Shown piece by piece: positions 34,479-47,800 of a stretch of DNA of 64,000 nucleotides. Under the pieces are notes generated by a model. That model was not told the origin of the DNA and searched no databases. It was given only the letters and a program-made list of their open reading frames with translations. A program made the translations under genes and the position numbers. The stretch lies in assembly GCA_023512835.1 (NCBI GenBank), contig CM042085.1, forward strand, positions 8,664,062 to 8,728,061, read 5' to 3'. Each line of letters opens with the position of its first letter. Positions within the stretch are counted from its first letter, which is position 1. This DNA is from Taxillus chinensis. Taxonomy: Eukaryota; Streptophyta; Magnoliopsida; Santalales; Loranthaceae.

Positions 34479-34757
34479 TTAATAGTGGATTAACTAAACG
34501 TTTTAACAAATTTATTTACATGAAATAATATTAGTCACATTGAATAATATTAACCACAAATTGTACTCAAAATTTGTGTCTTAATTATAAACTTTGTTAA
34601 AATTTCAAACTTCAAGATACTGACTAACTAAATTTAACTAGTTAATACCTCAAATTTTAAAATTTTAACCAAGACACAAATTTTGAGTATAATTTGTATA
34701 TAATATCATTTTATGTAAATAAAATTATTGAAACTTTTATTTAGTTCACTACTAATG
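34479..34757. mobile_element. Foldback MITE with long inverted arms
   Basis: The left arm reads TTAATAGTGGATTAACTAAA, then TTTATTTACATGAAATAATA and CTCAAAATTTGTGTCTTAAT. The right arm, on the other strand, reads CATTAGTAGTGAACTAAATA, TTTATTTACATAAAATGATA and CTCAAAATTTGTGTCTTGGT in the same order. The arms exceed 100 bp with a short centre. It is noncoding. Ends are approximate; no target duplication was resolved. Confidence 0.7.
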
Positions 34758-34895
34758 TTCTTATTTGTCAGTAGGTTTAAAAAGTTCTAAAAACATGAAA
34801 CAAAACACATATAAATCAAAAGTGAAAATACAAAATAAAAAGGAAAAATATTGTAGAACCACTTCACACAGTACTATGTCTATATGCATATATAA

Positions 34896-35414
34896 GAGCA
34901 TTGGCATTAGATTCACCAAATGTTTTTCTAAATTATACATACGTGCCAAAATATCAACCACATATAGCTATAAAGTAACTTTAAAATATACGTTTTAGCT
35001 AACAACTTTAGTTAAAATGCATAGTTTACTAAAGATTTATTCAAATTTTAAAAACCAATAGAGTAAAATGCATAATTTGCTAAAGTTTTTAACTAAAATA
35101 CATATTTCAATGCCTCGCACGGCAGGGGGAGAGAGAGAGAGAGAGAGGGGTCGCCTCGTCGGGGTGGGGTTGCCGGGCAGGGAGAGGAGCGAGAGAGAGA
35201 GGGGTCGCCTCATGGGTGGGGTGGGGGGAGAGGGGAGGAGATGGGTCGCCTGGGGTGGAGTCGTGGGCGGGGAGGGGAAGCATTGGAGAGGTTGAATGAT
35301 AAAATTTTGGTGAAGCCAATGTATGAATTTCAAAATAATACATCAAATTTTTTTAAAAGTATCTTTTTTTCATCAAACTTGGACATTGACTTGATGAAGC
35401 CAATACCAGTGCTC
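34896..35414. mobile_element. Harbinger/Tourist-like MITE, copy A, with GA/GC-rich insert
   Basis: TAA flanks both ends (34893-34895 and 35415-35417), the target duplication of PIF/Harbinger elements. Terminal inverted repeats are GAGCATTGGCATTAGATTCA on the left and, reversed, GAGCACTGGTATTGGCTTCA on the right. The left interior (CTAAATTATACATAC to TATTTCAATG) matches the copy at 15738-16005. Between about 35111 and 35293 the element carries (GA)n runs and GGGGTCGCCTC repeats, which the other copy lacks. It is noncoding. Confidence 0.85.
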
Positions 35415-35417
35415 TAA

Positions 35418-38400
35418 GAATATTATCAGTAAACTTTTTATTCAAATTTAAAATTAATGCTTCAACATATTTTTTACATGTTTTTTTTATATATTTTTTT
35501 AAAATATTATAATAATTTTTCATTTATTTATATACATATTATTTTATTATTTTCCTTATCCTCCCATCTCCCCCAGCTGCCGATTTTGGCACCGGTGGAG
35601 ACACAGACAGCCTCGATGGCCAAGGAGTGATATGAATCCATGGTGATCACCAGAACTAGTATGGCGCGGTGGCGGTGTTCTACTATTCTGAATCAGATTT
35701 GATTTCATTTTATCTCTATAAATGGAAGAAACGAGGGATTCACATCACTGCACACAAAAAGTATCAAAAATATATATTTAAAATCAAATAATAAATATAA
35801 TTATTTGGGTGAAGATCTCAGTCGAGAACCTCTCGTGTAGCAATCGGCGATCCGTCTTCATAGAACCTCCCGTGCAATGGTCGACGAATAGATTGGGAAA
35901 GGAGAGCTATGGGCAAAAAAATATTTTTTAAATAATAATCCGTGTAGCGTTACTGTGTAATATTTATGAATTAATTTTTTTTAAAAAAATTAATAATAAT
36001 TTAATACTAATAAAAGTGTTTCTGCTCATTTCTCTGTACAATATAATTACATATAATTTTTTTTATATGAAAATAAAATACAGAATTATAATCTAATAAA
36101 ATATAGAAAAATAAGATTTTTTAAAAAAATTGGAGATTTTTTTTCAGTGGCAGAAATTAGTTAATTGGATAAATAAAAAAGAAATTGAACTAAAGTCAAA
36201 ATTAGAATGATTAAAAATAATGATCACGCCTGAAATTCTTCTTTCTTTTTTTTTGCGCTTTATTCTTCTTCTTCTTCTTCTTTTCTTTTTTTTTTAATAT
36301 TAAAGCACAACTTTTCTTGCCCTATTAGCCCGACTGCACATGCTTAAATGTGACGACAAAACATGGGTTGATGGCAGTTGGCATACCATAAAGGGTTGAA
36401 ATATGCACCACAATTTTCTATTATGATGTTATATACTCATATTTGATATAAGACATCTTCATTTATATTGGATGTCTTTGTATATTAGAAACAAACAATC
36501 GAATGAGGGCGATATGTAAAATATAATATAAACTAGGTATCGATGTAGTACTGCTGATGTCGCCCAGAAACCAGCAAATACACAAAGCAAGCATGGCCAA
36601 ATGTCTGCGATTACACAACTCTTTGCCAACAATCTTGCATAGGTCAGAACGGGTTTGGAGTAGCCCATAAAATTTTATATCAGAAAACATAAAATTAATT
36701 TCAAAATCTAAAAATAAATTTAATTTTATTATATTTTGTAAAACAAACAAACACATACACATGTCTTTAAAACGAGCTTTACGAGTTACCTTTTAAAAGC
36801 ACTTTGTAATTAAAGAAAGCATAAATTTCGGATATATTTTTCTCTTAAAAAGCAATTATCAAATGGTAAATGCTATTGGAACAATACAGTATAAAATTAT
36901 ACAAGCAAAGCAAGCTTCAAAATAAGGTTGCAACAATAAATCAGAATTAGCTATAACAATTATGGTCCCAATCACCCCATCCTGCTTATTCCAATGAGAT
37001 AACAAAGAAGTCACGAACTTACGGGTATTGATTCGACTCGTTTTCATCCTGATTTGCCATAATTATTAGTCATGTTCCATTTCAACCCGAACACATTTGA
37101 GACAATTTTAAATCACTCATCCCAATTCGCTTGTTGTCATCCTTAATCTGAATATATAAGGCATGAAAAAAGAAACAAAAGAAAATAAATAAATAAAAAC
37201 CCAGGGTCATAACTTCTCCAATTGCGTCGACTCCAAGCATTGTTATTGGCTCTAACATCAAACCCCAGCGATTATTTTAATAATTTTAATACATGTCATA
37301 TTTAATTATAAGTTCATTTTAAATTTCGAATACGCATCATGTCAGCCATTGAGATTACATATAATACATGTCGTTTTAAACTCAACAAAATATTTGAATT
37401 GATCTGAATTGGAGGGTATATTGAAAGAATTGATCCAAAATTGATACAATTGCCATTCGAATATTTCCCCAACATATATTTGAAATACATTAATATATAC
37501 TAATCCAGTAATCCCCGAACATGCTTTTAGCACGTGTTTGGTTTCATGTGTTATTTTATATAAATATTATTATGCTATAAATTGTAAATTGTATAATATA
37601 TGACAAAATAGCTAGGAATAGAAAAAGACCATAGTAAAGACAGAAAAAGGGAATAAAATTTTTATTTACATTAATTTTAAATGAAACTCAATAGATTTTA
37701 ACATAAATATATTGTTCACGATTTAAATTAAATCAAAAATATAGAAAAATAATTAAGAAAGTAAGTACAGTAAATTGACAAAAGATGAGTATCCTGAATG
37801 ATAATGTCATAAAATTTATTTTTTCCTTGAATAAGTGTCTTATTACTTACCACCTGGAATCACTAACTAGACTTGAATTTTAATGGCCTTGCTTTCTCCT
37901 AGTAGTACAAACCTTATCTCTTTCTCTTTCTTTGCTAGTACTAATCGTCATTTTTGTGAGATTATCCTAAAACACACAATAAGTATAATAAAAGATTATA
38001 CAATAATTAAGATGTTTGGTAATTTGTATAATATCGTTGGCGACTTGAATTGACTTCACGAGTAAATACCCTAAAGGGGTAATTATAGAGGAATTACCAA
38101 TCATTGATCACTTGCTCCAGAATTAATAAACCAAGTGTTATCGGTAAAGGAAAGTATTGTTGATTTAAAATCATTTCCCTCAAACACTCATACCACCTGT
38201 GAAATAAGAGATCGAATGTTGTTCGCTAGTTTGCCCTTTGGCAAAAAGGACCATTATAGCTCTTTACTACTTGATGTAGTCATGAGTGACGACTTGACTA
38301 TATAGGTGGTCCAAAGGTTGTAGGAAACAAACATTATTAATAAGACATAAAAGACCTTGCAAAGAGTCTTATCAATCAGTGACTTAGGTTACTTGTGACG

Positions 38401-41400
38401 CATGACAATAACAACCAAGACATATGAAGGCTTTACAGCAATTTCAATCGGCAATGCATAATTGTGATGGTGGCAGCCCTAATTGAGGCTTGCAACAATT
38501 TGTGGTGTTGCCAATCAAGGAGGTAGCATCCGGCAACAACTCATGACATCTCTGCAAAAATAGCGGTGGCGCACGACAAGAGTGGCGGTGGTTATGATAG
38601 GCAACAATAGCGATCATAATCGAGGCAGAGTTCATGGCACATGATAGGTCTATTATAGTTGTAATCAAGTCATTTGACTTTGGCTAGGGTTTAGTTCAAT
38701 GCAGAATGAGAGAAGAGGAGAGAAACGACTTGACACACAAAAGAAGAGTGAGATGCTATTCAAGGGAATGGGGCCCAGCACTTAAGATTAGGGCACTGTT
38801 TTTTTTTTTTTTTTTGCTCTAATACAAAGTAAGAAGTAAGGAAGAAAAATATCCTTCTCAGTGTTCTCATACATGATTAAAAGATAATAACGAACAAATT
38901 TATATACAATATTGTAGAAGACTAATTAGGTAAAAGCTAATTATAGGTAATTATAATTAAACTCATTACAACTATTTTAAAATACATATAAATAAATAAT
39001 AATAATTCATATTATAGTATATTAGTATGTATAGTGTTTGAATTAGATGTAATAGGAAAAAAAGAGCTGCTAAAATTAAATAAATAGTAAAAGCCAAGTT
39101 ATTGAAAAGACACCAAAAAAGAAAAGGCCATATTAGTTAAAATAAATTAAAAGGCATGGTGAAGTGGCCAGCTTGGAAAATTTTTAAAATGAGCTTGTCA
39201 AACTTGTGTTTGAAGTTTTTTCTTTTTAACATACATACCCATGTGTGTGTGGATTTTTTTTTTAAATTTTGGTAAAATTATTTCTAGACTTCTAAAATAA
39301 TTTTACGATATCATTTTCTCACACAAGTGGTATGTATTTGCGGAAGAATTTAACAAACTGTAATATGCCAAAAAAAAAAGTTAATGACAAAGAACAATAA
39401 AACCGAAAATATTTTCAGTTAGGTGATATTTGAGTTAATTTTTTAGTCTGAATAACTCATTTCAGATTTATTTTTTAAAAAAAACTATACCAATTGTTAA
39501 AGGAATTTGTTACTATTGTTGTTGCAATTTATAAAAAAGCCACCATTTTTAAAAATCTGTTTATCCTTTTTTTTCAACCACTTGCCGTTGCTTTTTTGAA
39601 AATTGTTTATCTTAAGAACTTTTTTTTTACCCCTTCTGACGTTTTTGTTAGATTATCTCTTCTCCTTATGGTGGTGGTGGTGTTGTTGACGCAAATTTTT
39701 TCCTTCTGGAATTGCACATTTTTTTGTTTCTTAAGAATGGCTAATTTTTGTGTTTTTTAAAAGTGAATGCTGAATGAATGACTTTGACAGTGACAGTTTC
39801 GTTGCTAAATTTGAGCGAATTACACATTCATCAAATCAATCATATCACCACCAGCGCCCATTCAGACCAACCAAACGCAGACGCAACATTTTTAAAAGTG
39901 TTGCCAGCCACAGGGATGGGTCCCTACCTCCTACAACCAGGCGAACACAAATATTTAGTTGGACTAAATATTTCCCCGTCTTATTAAATAAATGTTTTTT
40001 TAATGTAATATTTCATTTTTTATTTCATTAAAAAGTTTATTTTTTGTTTTTTATTTTATTTTTTTATTTATTGCAGTCAATTAAAAAGTTACACATGTAA
40101 AAATATATATTAAAAAATTTCAAAAATTTTATTTAAAAATAAATAATAAATCTCTATATACAAAATTTTAATATCTACTTTTATTCTTATATTTCTTATA
40201 TTTCATTTTAGAGGATCTGGTAAATATTTTTTTAACAATCTATAAAATGATTAACATCCTAAAATTAATTAAAAAGAGATTATCTTTGAATCTATATCAC
40301 GCTATTTTCTTCAATGTGTAACTCTAACACACCTTCCTCAAGTGATAACATGAATGATATATACAACCAGAAATCATAGATAAGGCAGAACATCGAAAAC
40401 AAACCATAAAAGGTCAACGTCCCAAAACTAATTAGTAGTAAAAAAACTACTCTTGAATCTATATCAAGTTATATTGATTAGTTTATTATTATTATATTGA
40501 TTCTAATAATAAACTTTTTTTCTTAAATTATATAAAAAGATTGATAGTGATAAACTTAATATGAATACGTTGACGCATAGAACTAAATTTGGCGAAACCC
40601 TAACCACCGTAAAGAATAGTCAACAGGAATTTAACGTTAGAGATTATTATTGATGTCTGAACAACACAGTCAATGTTTTGCATTTGATATAATAAAACCA
40701 CAAATCACTGGCAAGTGGCACGACGTTTGTATTTATCCATTTTGAAGAAAGCAGGTTTAAAAAAATTAGACAGTTTGACTTTCAATGCAATCCTATTAAC
40801 AATCATTGACCAGCTATAAGATGTGTTCTGTGACAGCTAGCCAAATATTACTAAAACGAAAATTAGCTTTTGCAATACGCCCACGGTTTACCTCTTAATT
40901 TAAACATGAAAAACGTACGTAACACAAAATATCAATGAAAGAAACGCCATGACGCGTGTAACGTTTGAGCGCTAGCCGCAGCGTGCCAGATAAATCATGC
41001 AAGGAAACAGTAAAAACTAGCTCAAGGTCCCTTTTCAAGAAAAAAAGGGCACATCCACTCATTTTCAATGCCTAGTTTGGATATAGAAATGTGGGAAAGA
41101 ACGATGACTAGATAACGGGCAAGCTTTAGATTCACAATATCAAAGTTTCCTACAACCAGTCATTCCATCTCTTCATTGACCCTCAGAAGCTTTTGGGCAG
41201 GGTTTGGAATTTATCAAAATGTTTGCATCTCAATTCAGGGGGGCCAAATTCTCTGGGCTACAAACTAAAAAGGAGGGTGGCCTTCTGGGGCAGTCTGTGC
41301 AATGACAGATACAGGATACAAGGGGTTACCCTATAGCACGCGTATTCAATTACTAACACCCTTAGAAAACAATACGCTGAGACTGCAAACTATTATTCAC

Positions 41401-41859
41401 ATACCAACCTTTCCAACCAAGATGTTTGTATGACAGGTAAATTGGTCCCACTGTCCCAGCACCACTTTTCAGCAAGTGTTTCAGGCAGAAATATCTTGCA
41501 TCAAACTGAATCCATATAACAAGAAACAATAACTTCAGATAATTCACTATTCCTTTTGCTGGAAAAAACTGAAATACATGAAGAAGTCATTGGTTGAGCA
41601 GACCAAAAAATACAATCAAAGCTAGTATTGTTAATATAAATTGAGCAAATCTTCAGCTTCATGGGCTCACTGGGTGGAGATCACATTTTTCCATGGGAAG
41701 TAAGCCATGGATATAGCCCCCCGTGACAGTTATCCACGCAGGAGAAGTACATTTTACCGTAAGATAGTAGTTAGAAGCCACGTCTTTCAAGGAAATTTAA
41801 GATGTCGAGGGGCAGCTTTAACAACCTTTTTAAGCAAAAGCAATCATCACCTTTCTTTT
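35418..41859. other. Intergenic spacer
   Basis: AT-rich with no supported gene. Notable pieces are a CTT/T-rich tract at about 36237-36298, a T17 run near 38800 beside sequence resembling an LTR 3' part (38640-38900), and a patch at about 40290-40430 with CTCTAACACACCTTCCTC. The part from about 41330 to 41859 is the probable 3' UTR and flank of the Nudix gene. Confidence 0.5.
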
Positions 41860-44800
41860 TCAGGCACCTTTTGCTGCTTCCATCAACATATAGAGAGCAA
41901 ATCCGCCACGGTGGCAACCAGGCATGTTTGACACCATATTCTCTAATTCATTCTGATACATGCATATACATGAGAACAAATCAGTGGTTCGAGAAAAGGA
42001 AAGAGAATGCAAAACCCTATCCAGACAACCATTAATATATGTTATTATTTCCAAAAATGTGCATTTCCATCACCTAAAAAACATGCCCAACCACTGGATC
42101 CAGCCAGACCTACTTGATTGCTATCACTCCATCCCAACATCACAAACATAATACCATTACCATCCACTCAATTGCTGTCAGTATCACCAACCCGACGTCA
42201 CAACCATCACATTGTCACTTATCTATTCCATTGTCATCATACCATAACACCCAAGAAAAAACCCCTCCCCCACTGTCCACAGGTCACCATACCAACTACA
42301 CCAGAACTCAAGTGCCAAAAATACAACCCAAATATCTTCTTAATTTATAACATTATCTTCATTTATCATGTCATCTCAAAATTAGAAATGCAGGACGTAT
42401 ATCAAACATTTTTCAAAAATTAAATACAGCTTAAATTTAAAGGTCAAATTTGAACTGACCATGGAAACAGTGTAAAGCTCAGTTGACTCATAGCCATCCT
42501 GTGCACTAGAGTAAACTTCATGAATTTCCTTTGAGTGAAGACTGCATTTGATAAAGAAAAAAGCAGTAGGCCTAACATTCAAGGTCCTGCGGGATATACC
42601 AATAAAGGCAGGAATGCTCTGCATGAGAATAATTAAATCAATATCAGGCACTTTTTATTCAAAGATGCAAAGAAAATCAGTCAACTGCCATCGTAGACTC
42701 CTGCCACCCGACACACACGGAAAACAGAGCAGGCAACCTCAATGAGCATCTGTAGAGGTTATCATGGTAACAATCATCCTTTACTATGCAAAAACTTGAA
42801 CAGCATAATTTTTTTGGTATTTACCCCTAACTGGCAAAGGTTGAAGTGCTACTATACAGTCTAAACTTATTACCAGTTGGAGTTGTTTTCAGGCCTATAA
42901 TGTTAGGTCTTTGGCACGCTAAACCATCCTCAATGAACAGCATACTTTGACACGCTAAACCTTGATTCAAGCCTTTGGTAATTTGATGTAGGCCCATAAT
43001 GTTAGGATTTTATTAGTATTTATGTCTTTTCCATGAATAGTCGTGGAGTTTCAAGGGGTCTCACTGGGGACACCACGGAGTTTGTAATCTCTCCTACGAG
43101 GCTTAGCTCATTGTGATGAAAGATATAAAAGAGACTTGAGATTATAATGGAACTCATTTATGGAACATTACCATATTATAGGATGAACCAAGGTATGCTA
43201 TGGGTTATTTCTCGTTATTTATTTTCCTGTCTGGTTGTTTGCATGACAGGCAACTTTCAAACGGTACAATTACAAGAAAAATAACTAGGTGAAGGCACTG
43301 ATGTGGAAGGAAGTAACAACTTCAATAAAAGTTCAGTGTGTATTTGAACCTATGGTTATGCATGGTCTACGGAAAACTTCAATATAATTTCCATGAAAAT
43401 TATACTTACACAAGGGAGTCCAAGGGAAAGAATTGATGGATGATCTCACATGGTAGTGTATGGTCCCTCCAAAAATTAACTTTAATCTCATTCACATGTG
43501 ATAGGAACCCTAGAATTCACTAGGGTATTCAAATCCATCAAAGTCAAATAATTTTTATTCAGTTCAGGCATAGCCTTTAAATTAGCCTTTTACTTTACAT
43601 ACAATTACTGAAACCATAAATAACCAAAAAAACTCTTCAAATGCCCAGGTTTTATTGTGAAATTTAGGTGGCACACCTATTAGGAAGCTTTTTGGAGCTA
43701 AAAACGGAAGAGAAAATGAATAATTTTGGCCTAAAAAAATGTCACCAAAGGCTAGAGAAGATTATATTAGTTACGCATAGTTTTTTTTTTCTACCCCACC
43801 TCTAACCCTTCGGGCCCCACACCTATGCACTGGTGCTATCTTGAATAAGGTTTTTAAAAGTCGCAATATATTCCAATAATATCTTTCTGGAAGTTAACCA
43901 TATAGCAACTCCTCCAATACTCCTAGATCAAAAGTTATGCCCTCCAAAGGTAGGGGTGCAATCGTGGTCATAAAACTCTATAATGTCAATTCCAAGATGC
44001 TTTGTATCACTTATTTTGGCTCCATAATTCATGCACATAAAGCTCTTCATGGAATTCGGTATATAGATTTCAAACCCTCACCAATAATTAAGCAAGGGAG
44101 TCCATGGAAGCTTTTGTAGATACCACCTCAATCAACAATGGGCTAATTTGGCATTGCTGTTGAGAGCCTGCTTCTATTTATAAAATAATCAGGAACAATA
44201 AAAAGTGTTTGGTAAACTATAAAAAATACTTATAAAATAAATTTATACTTTTTTTACTCAAAAGCAGAAGCAATTTGAAGGTTGCTTCTAGAAGCTGCTT
44301 TTTCAAGAAACAGTTTTTTAAAAAATAAAATGCGAATACTAAACTTCTACAACTACTACAGTTCTCGATCGAAGGGGAGCTTGGGTTGGGCGGTGGGCTT
44401 GGGAGGCTTGGAGTTATGTTCTCCCCAACCCCTCTATAGTACCCCTTCTCTCTCTCAACCCCTGGATGTCATCGCAATTGCATGATTTATGCAACCTAAA
44501 TCAATCAATGGCAGGTGAGATCCATATCTTAGGTCTCGTTTCGTCTAATCATTATTTCTCTGGCCGTGTCTAGGTTGTTTTCCCTTTACTTACATTGCTT
44601 TATTTTATCCGAATGCATCCTAGAGTTTAGTTGTTGCCGTGTATAAGTCACCTTTGTGTTTCTGAATGATGAATGTACAGCACAACGATGATGCTGTGGG
44701 AATTGAAGATTAGAGATTAGTTAACTGAGCACTAATACTAGAAAACTAGAATATTGCGCTCCATTTCCCGTTAACATTTTCTGTCATCTTCTTAGGAATA

Positions 44801-47800
44801 TAGATACCCACTCCAGAAGGGACCGTGGCAGAAATCATGGGATTGCGGCGGGCTTGGGAGGCTTGAGCGACGGGCTTGGGAGGGAAGTACATGGTAGATC
44901 CGATGACCTCTGCTACTTGGGGCAAGCTCGGGGGACGAGATTGGGCAACGGGGATGTAGGGTTGGGCAACGGGGATGAGGGGGGCAAGGTTGGGCGGCAG
45001 GATTGAAGGGGGAAAATAGAAATTTATTTATAAATTATAATGGTGAATGATATTTGTGACTTTTTAAATATTTACAGTACTTTTATTTTTAATTTACCAA
45101 ACACCTATTATCTATTTTTAAATTTTACTTAACACTTTTAAAATCATATTTTACCAAACACTCATCTGCTTATTTTCTCAGCAGTTTTTTTCTTCAGCAC
45201 AGCTAAAAACAGCTTCTCTTAAAAGCACAGTATTACCAAACTAAGTCAATAACTAACAGCATAACAACTCAAAAATCCTGATAACTTGGAAATAAATATA
45301 AACTGTGGCAACTAGCAAGTAGACAAATGTCGACAGCAAAACCATCCCAATCTAATTTTCAAAACTTAACTCATTTTTTTATAAGTAATTTTCAAAACTT
45401 TACTCATACAAAGACAATTCTAAAATGATGTTTTATCCTTCTAAAAACAAAAAGATAAAAATGATTGTCTATTTTTAATCAAAAAAGTCATTATGACACT
45501 TTTTATGAGTAGAAAATAGAAAAAAATATAATAAAATAATTATTTCTTATTATTGTTGAGAGATTATAAACACATATATAAACATAATTAAGAGACCTAA
45601 ATAATTATCCAGACCGTTTATGTTGGCGTCTTGCTAGAGCTCAGGGCTTTTGTGTGCGGCCTTTTTATGCGGTTCGATTGCCTATTTTTTCGAGGTGCAT
45701 CCCCTAAAAGTGTTTGAAGGCTTTAGTTCCCCTGCGGTGGCTTTCTTTGCTTGGACAACAATTTTGGGAAAAATTCTGATTGCGGATAACCTACGTAGAC
45801 GTGAGATGTTGATTCCTAGTTAGTGTTACATGTGTAAGGCGGTCGGAGAGTCAATAGACCACCTTCTCCTTCATTGCCCCATTACCCGTCTTCTTTAGGA
45901 CTTTGTCCTGGGGCTCTTTGGTCTGTCTTGGGTGATGTCTCATAATGTTCATGGGCTTTCCTCCTGGCAGGAGAGGTGGGTAGGAAGTCTACGGTCTTGA
46001 GCGTTATTTGCCATTGCATCATCTAATGTCTCTGGCAAGAGCGGAATGCTCATCTTTTTTAGGATTGTGAATGCCGCTTGGATGAGTTTAAACTTTATTT
46101 TCTCTGATGCCTTTGGGATTGTTTGGCCATATTTGGGTGTTTTCGTCTCTCTTGTCTTTTTAATGTTATCTCTATTTGTTCTTTTTGAGCTAAGTTGAGA
46201 TGAATTTTTTTTCGTGCTCTTTTTTGTATTCTCTTTCTTGTATACTTCTTATGTACTTGATTTTTTAATAAAATTTACTTGTAAAAAAAAAAAGAAGAAA
46301 TAATTTTATTTAAGAAACTACATATATACTCACATAATTATAAATATATGACAGCTAATTAATTAGAAATTCTTTCCAATTCTATGATATATTGCAATTG
46401 AACTAAATTCAAAGAAGTGACGAAACATAGATGGCTAGATTATTATTATTATTAATAAAACTCATAGACCATCACAAGATAGCCCGAAGCAAAGAAGATA
46501 TGACAGTTACGTTATTAGACCTAAAAGAAGTTTGTGCTACTCATAAATGGACTTGAGGCATGGCTGTGCCATTAACACCTAGTTGAAATATGCAATCAGC
46601 CGCTGATTCTACATCAGGACTGCCCCTAAACTGTATCTAGAAGCATCAGTCTCCACTATAAAAGGGTGGCTAAGTCCAGTAAAGCCAGTATGGGAACACA
46701 AGACATGGCTTGTTTCATCTTCTCGAAAGCTTGGGTTGTTGCATCACTCCATTGGAAGCTATCTTTCTTTAACAACTCCGATATGGGCCATGCTATGGAG
46801 TTATACCCCTTCACAATCCCCTCAACTCCTTTAATGTCTTAAGTAACGGCCATTCCATCATTACTGCCACCTTTAACTGATTTGCCGCAATCCCCTTGAT
46901 GAACATCACATGGCCACAATATTTCACCCACGATTGAGCAAACAAACATTTCTTTCAATTGGTGTACTATTGGTGTTTCAATAGCCACTCTAACACCGAT
47001 TCCAAATGCATCACGTGTTCTCCTATAGAGTGGTTATAAATGAGAATATCATTAAACAAAACCAAGATGAACTTTTGCAAATATTGTTGAAATACTTTAT
47101 TCATCAGGGGCCAAAAGATAGTTGGAGCATTGGTAGGGCCAAACAATATGACTAAGAATTCATGTCCCTCATGGCTTATGAATTCAAAACTCGACTTTGG
47201 CCACATTTTCCGATCACATTAGAATCTAATTGTATCCTGATTTCAAGTCAATTTTGGGGAATGTCACCTTATGCAACTCATCGATCAATGAAATAGGGAA
47301 ACCTGTCCAACACTATCACCTTATTAAGGCACGATAGTCGATGCATAATTGCCAACTGCCATTTTTTTTTCATTAACAAAATTAGACTTGAAAATTGACT
47401 TCCGCTTGGTTGTATGATTCCAGCCTTCAACATTTCTCCTTTGACCAGCCACTCAATCTCATCCGTTTGCGTGCTTATGATCTCATTGTGAGAGTAGACC
47501 GGCTGGCATATGAAAAACGTCCTCAAAGTGATATAATAGTTGGTGAAACAGATTTGGAATCATTGTGACTATCTTGGTGAGCTCCCTTTCAAGAAAGCTA
47601 ACTCAACTAAGAATATTCCCCTCATATCCCCAAATCGTCCTTGCCATAAACTTGAGTGATACCAAAGTTTTGCTTAAACTCGGGTCTCCCTACAAAACCA
47701 TCACCTGTTATCCCAACTTGAACTCCATTGTCAACAATTGCCAATTGACCCACATCTTGCCCAAAGATTGTAACTCCTTCATTTCAAAGATGACATCAGT

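Noticed and set aside
35037..35346. Overlapping frames of 75-98 codons on both strands
   Set aside because: Low-complexity GA/GC repeat inside a MITE.
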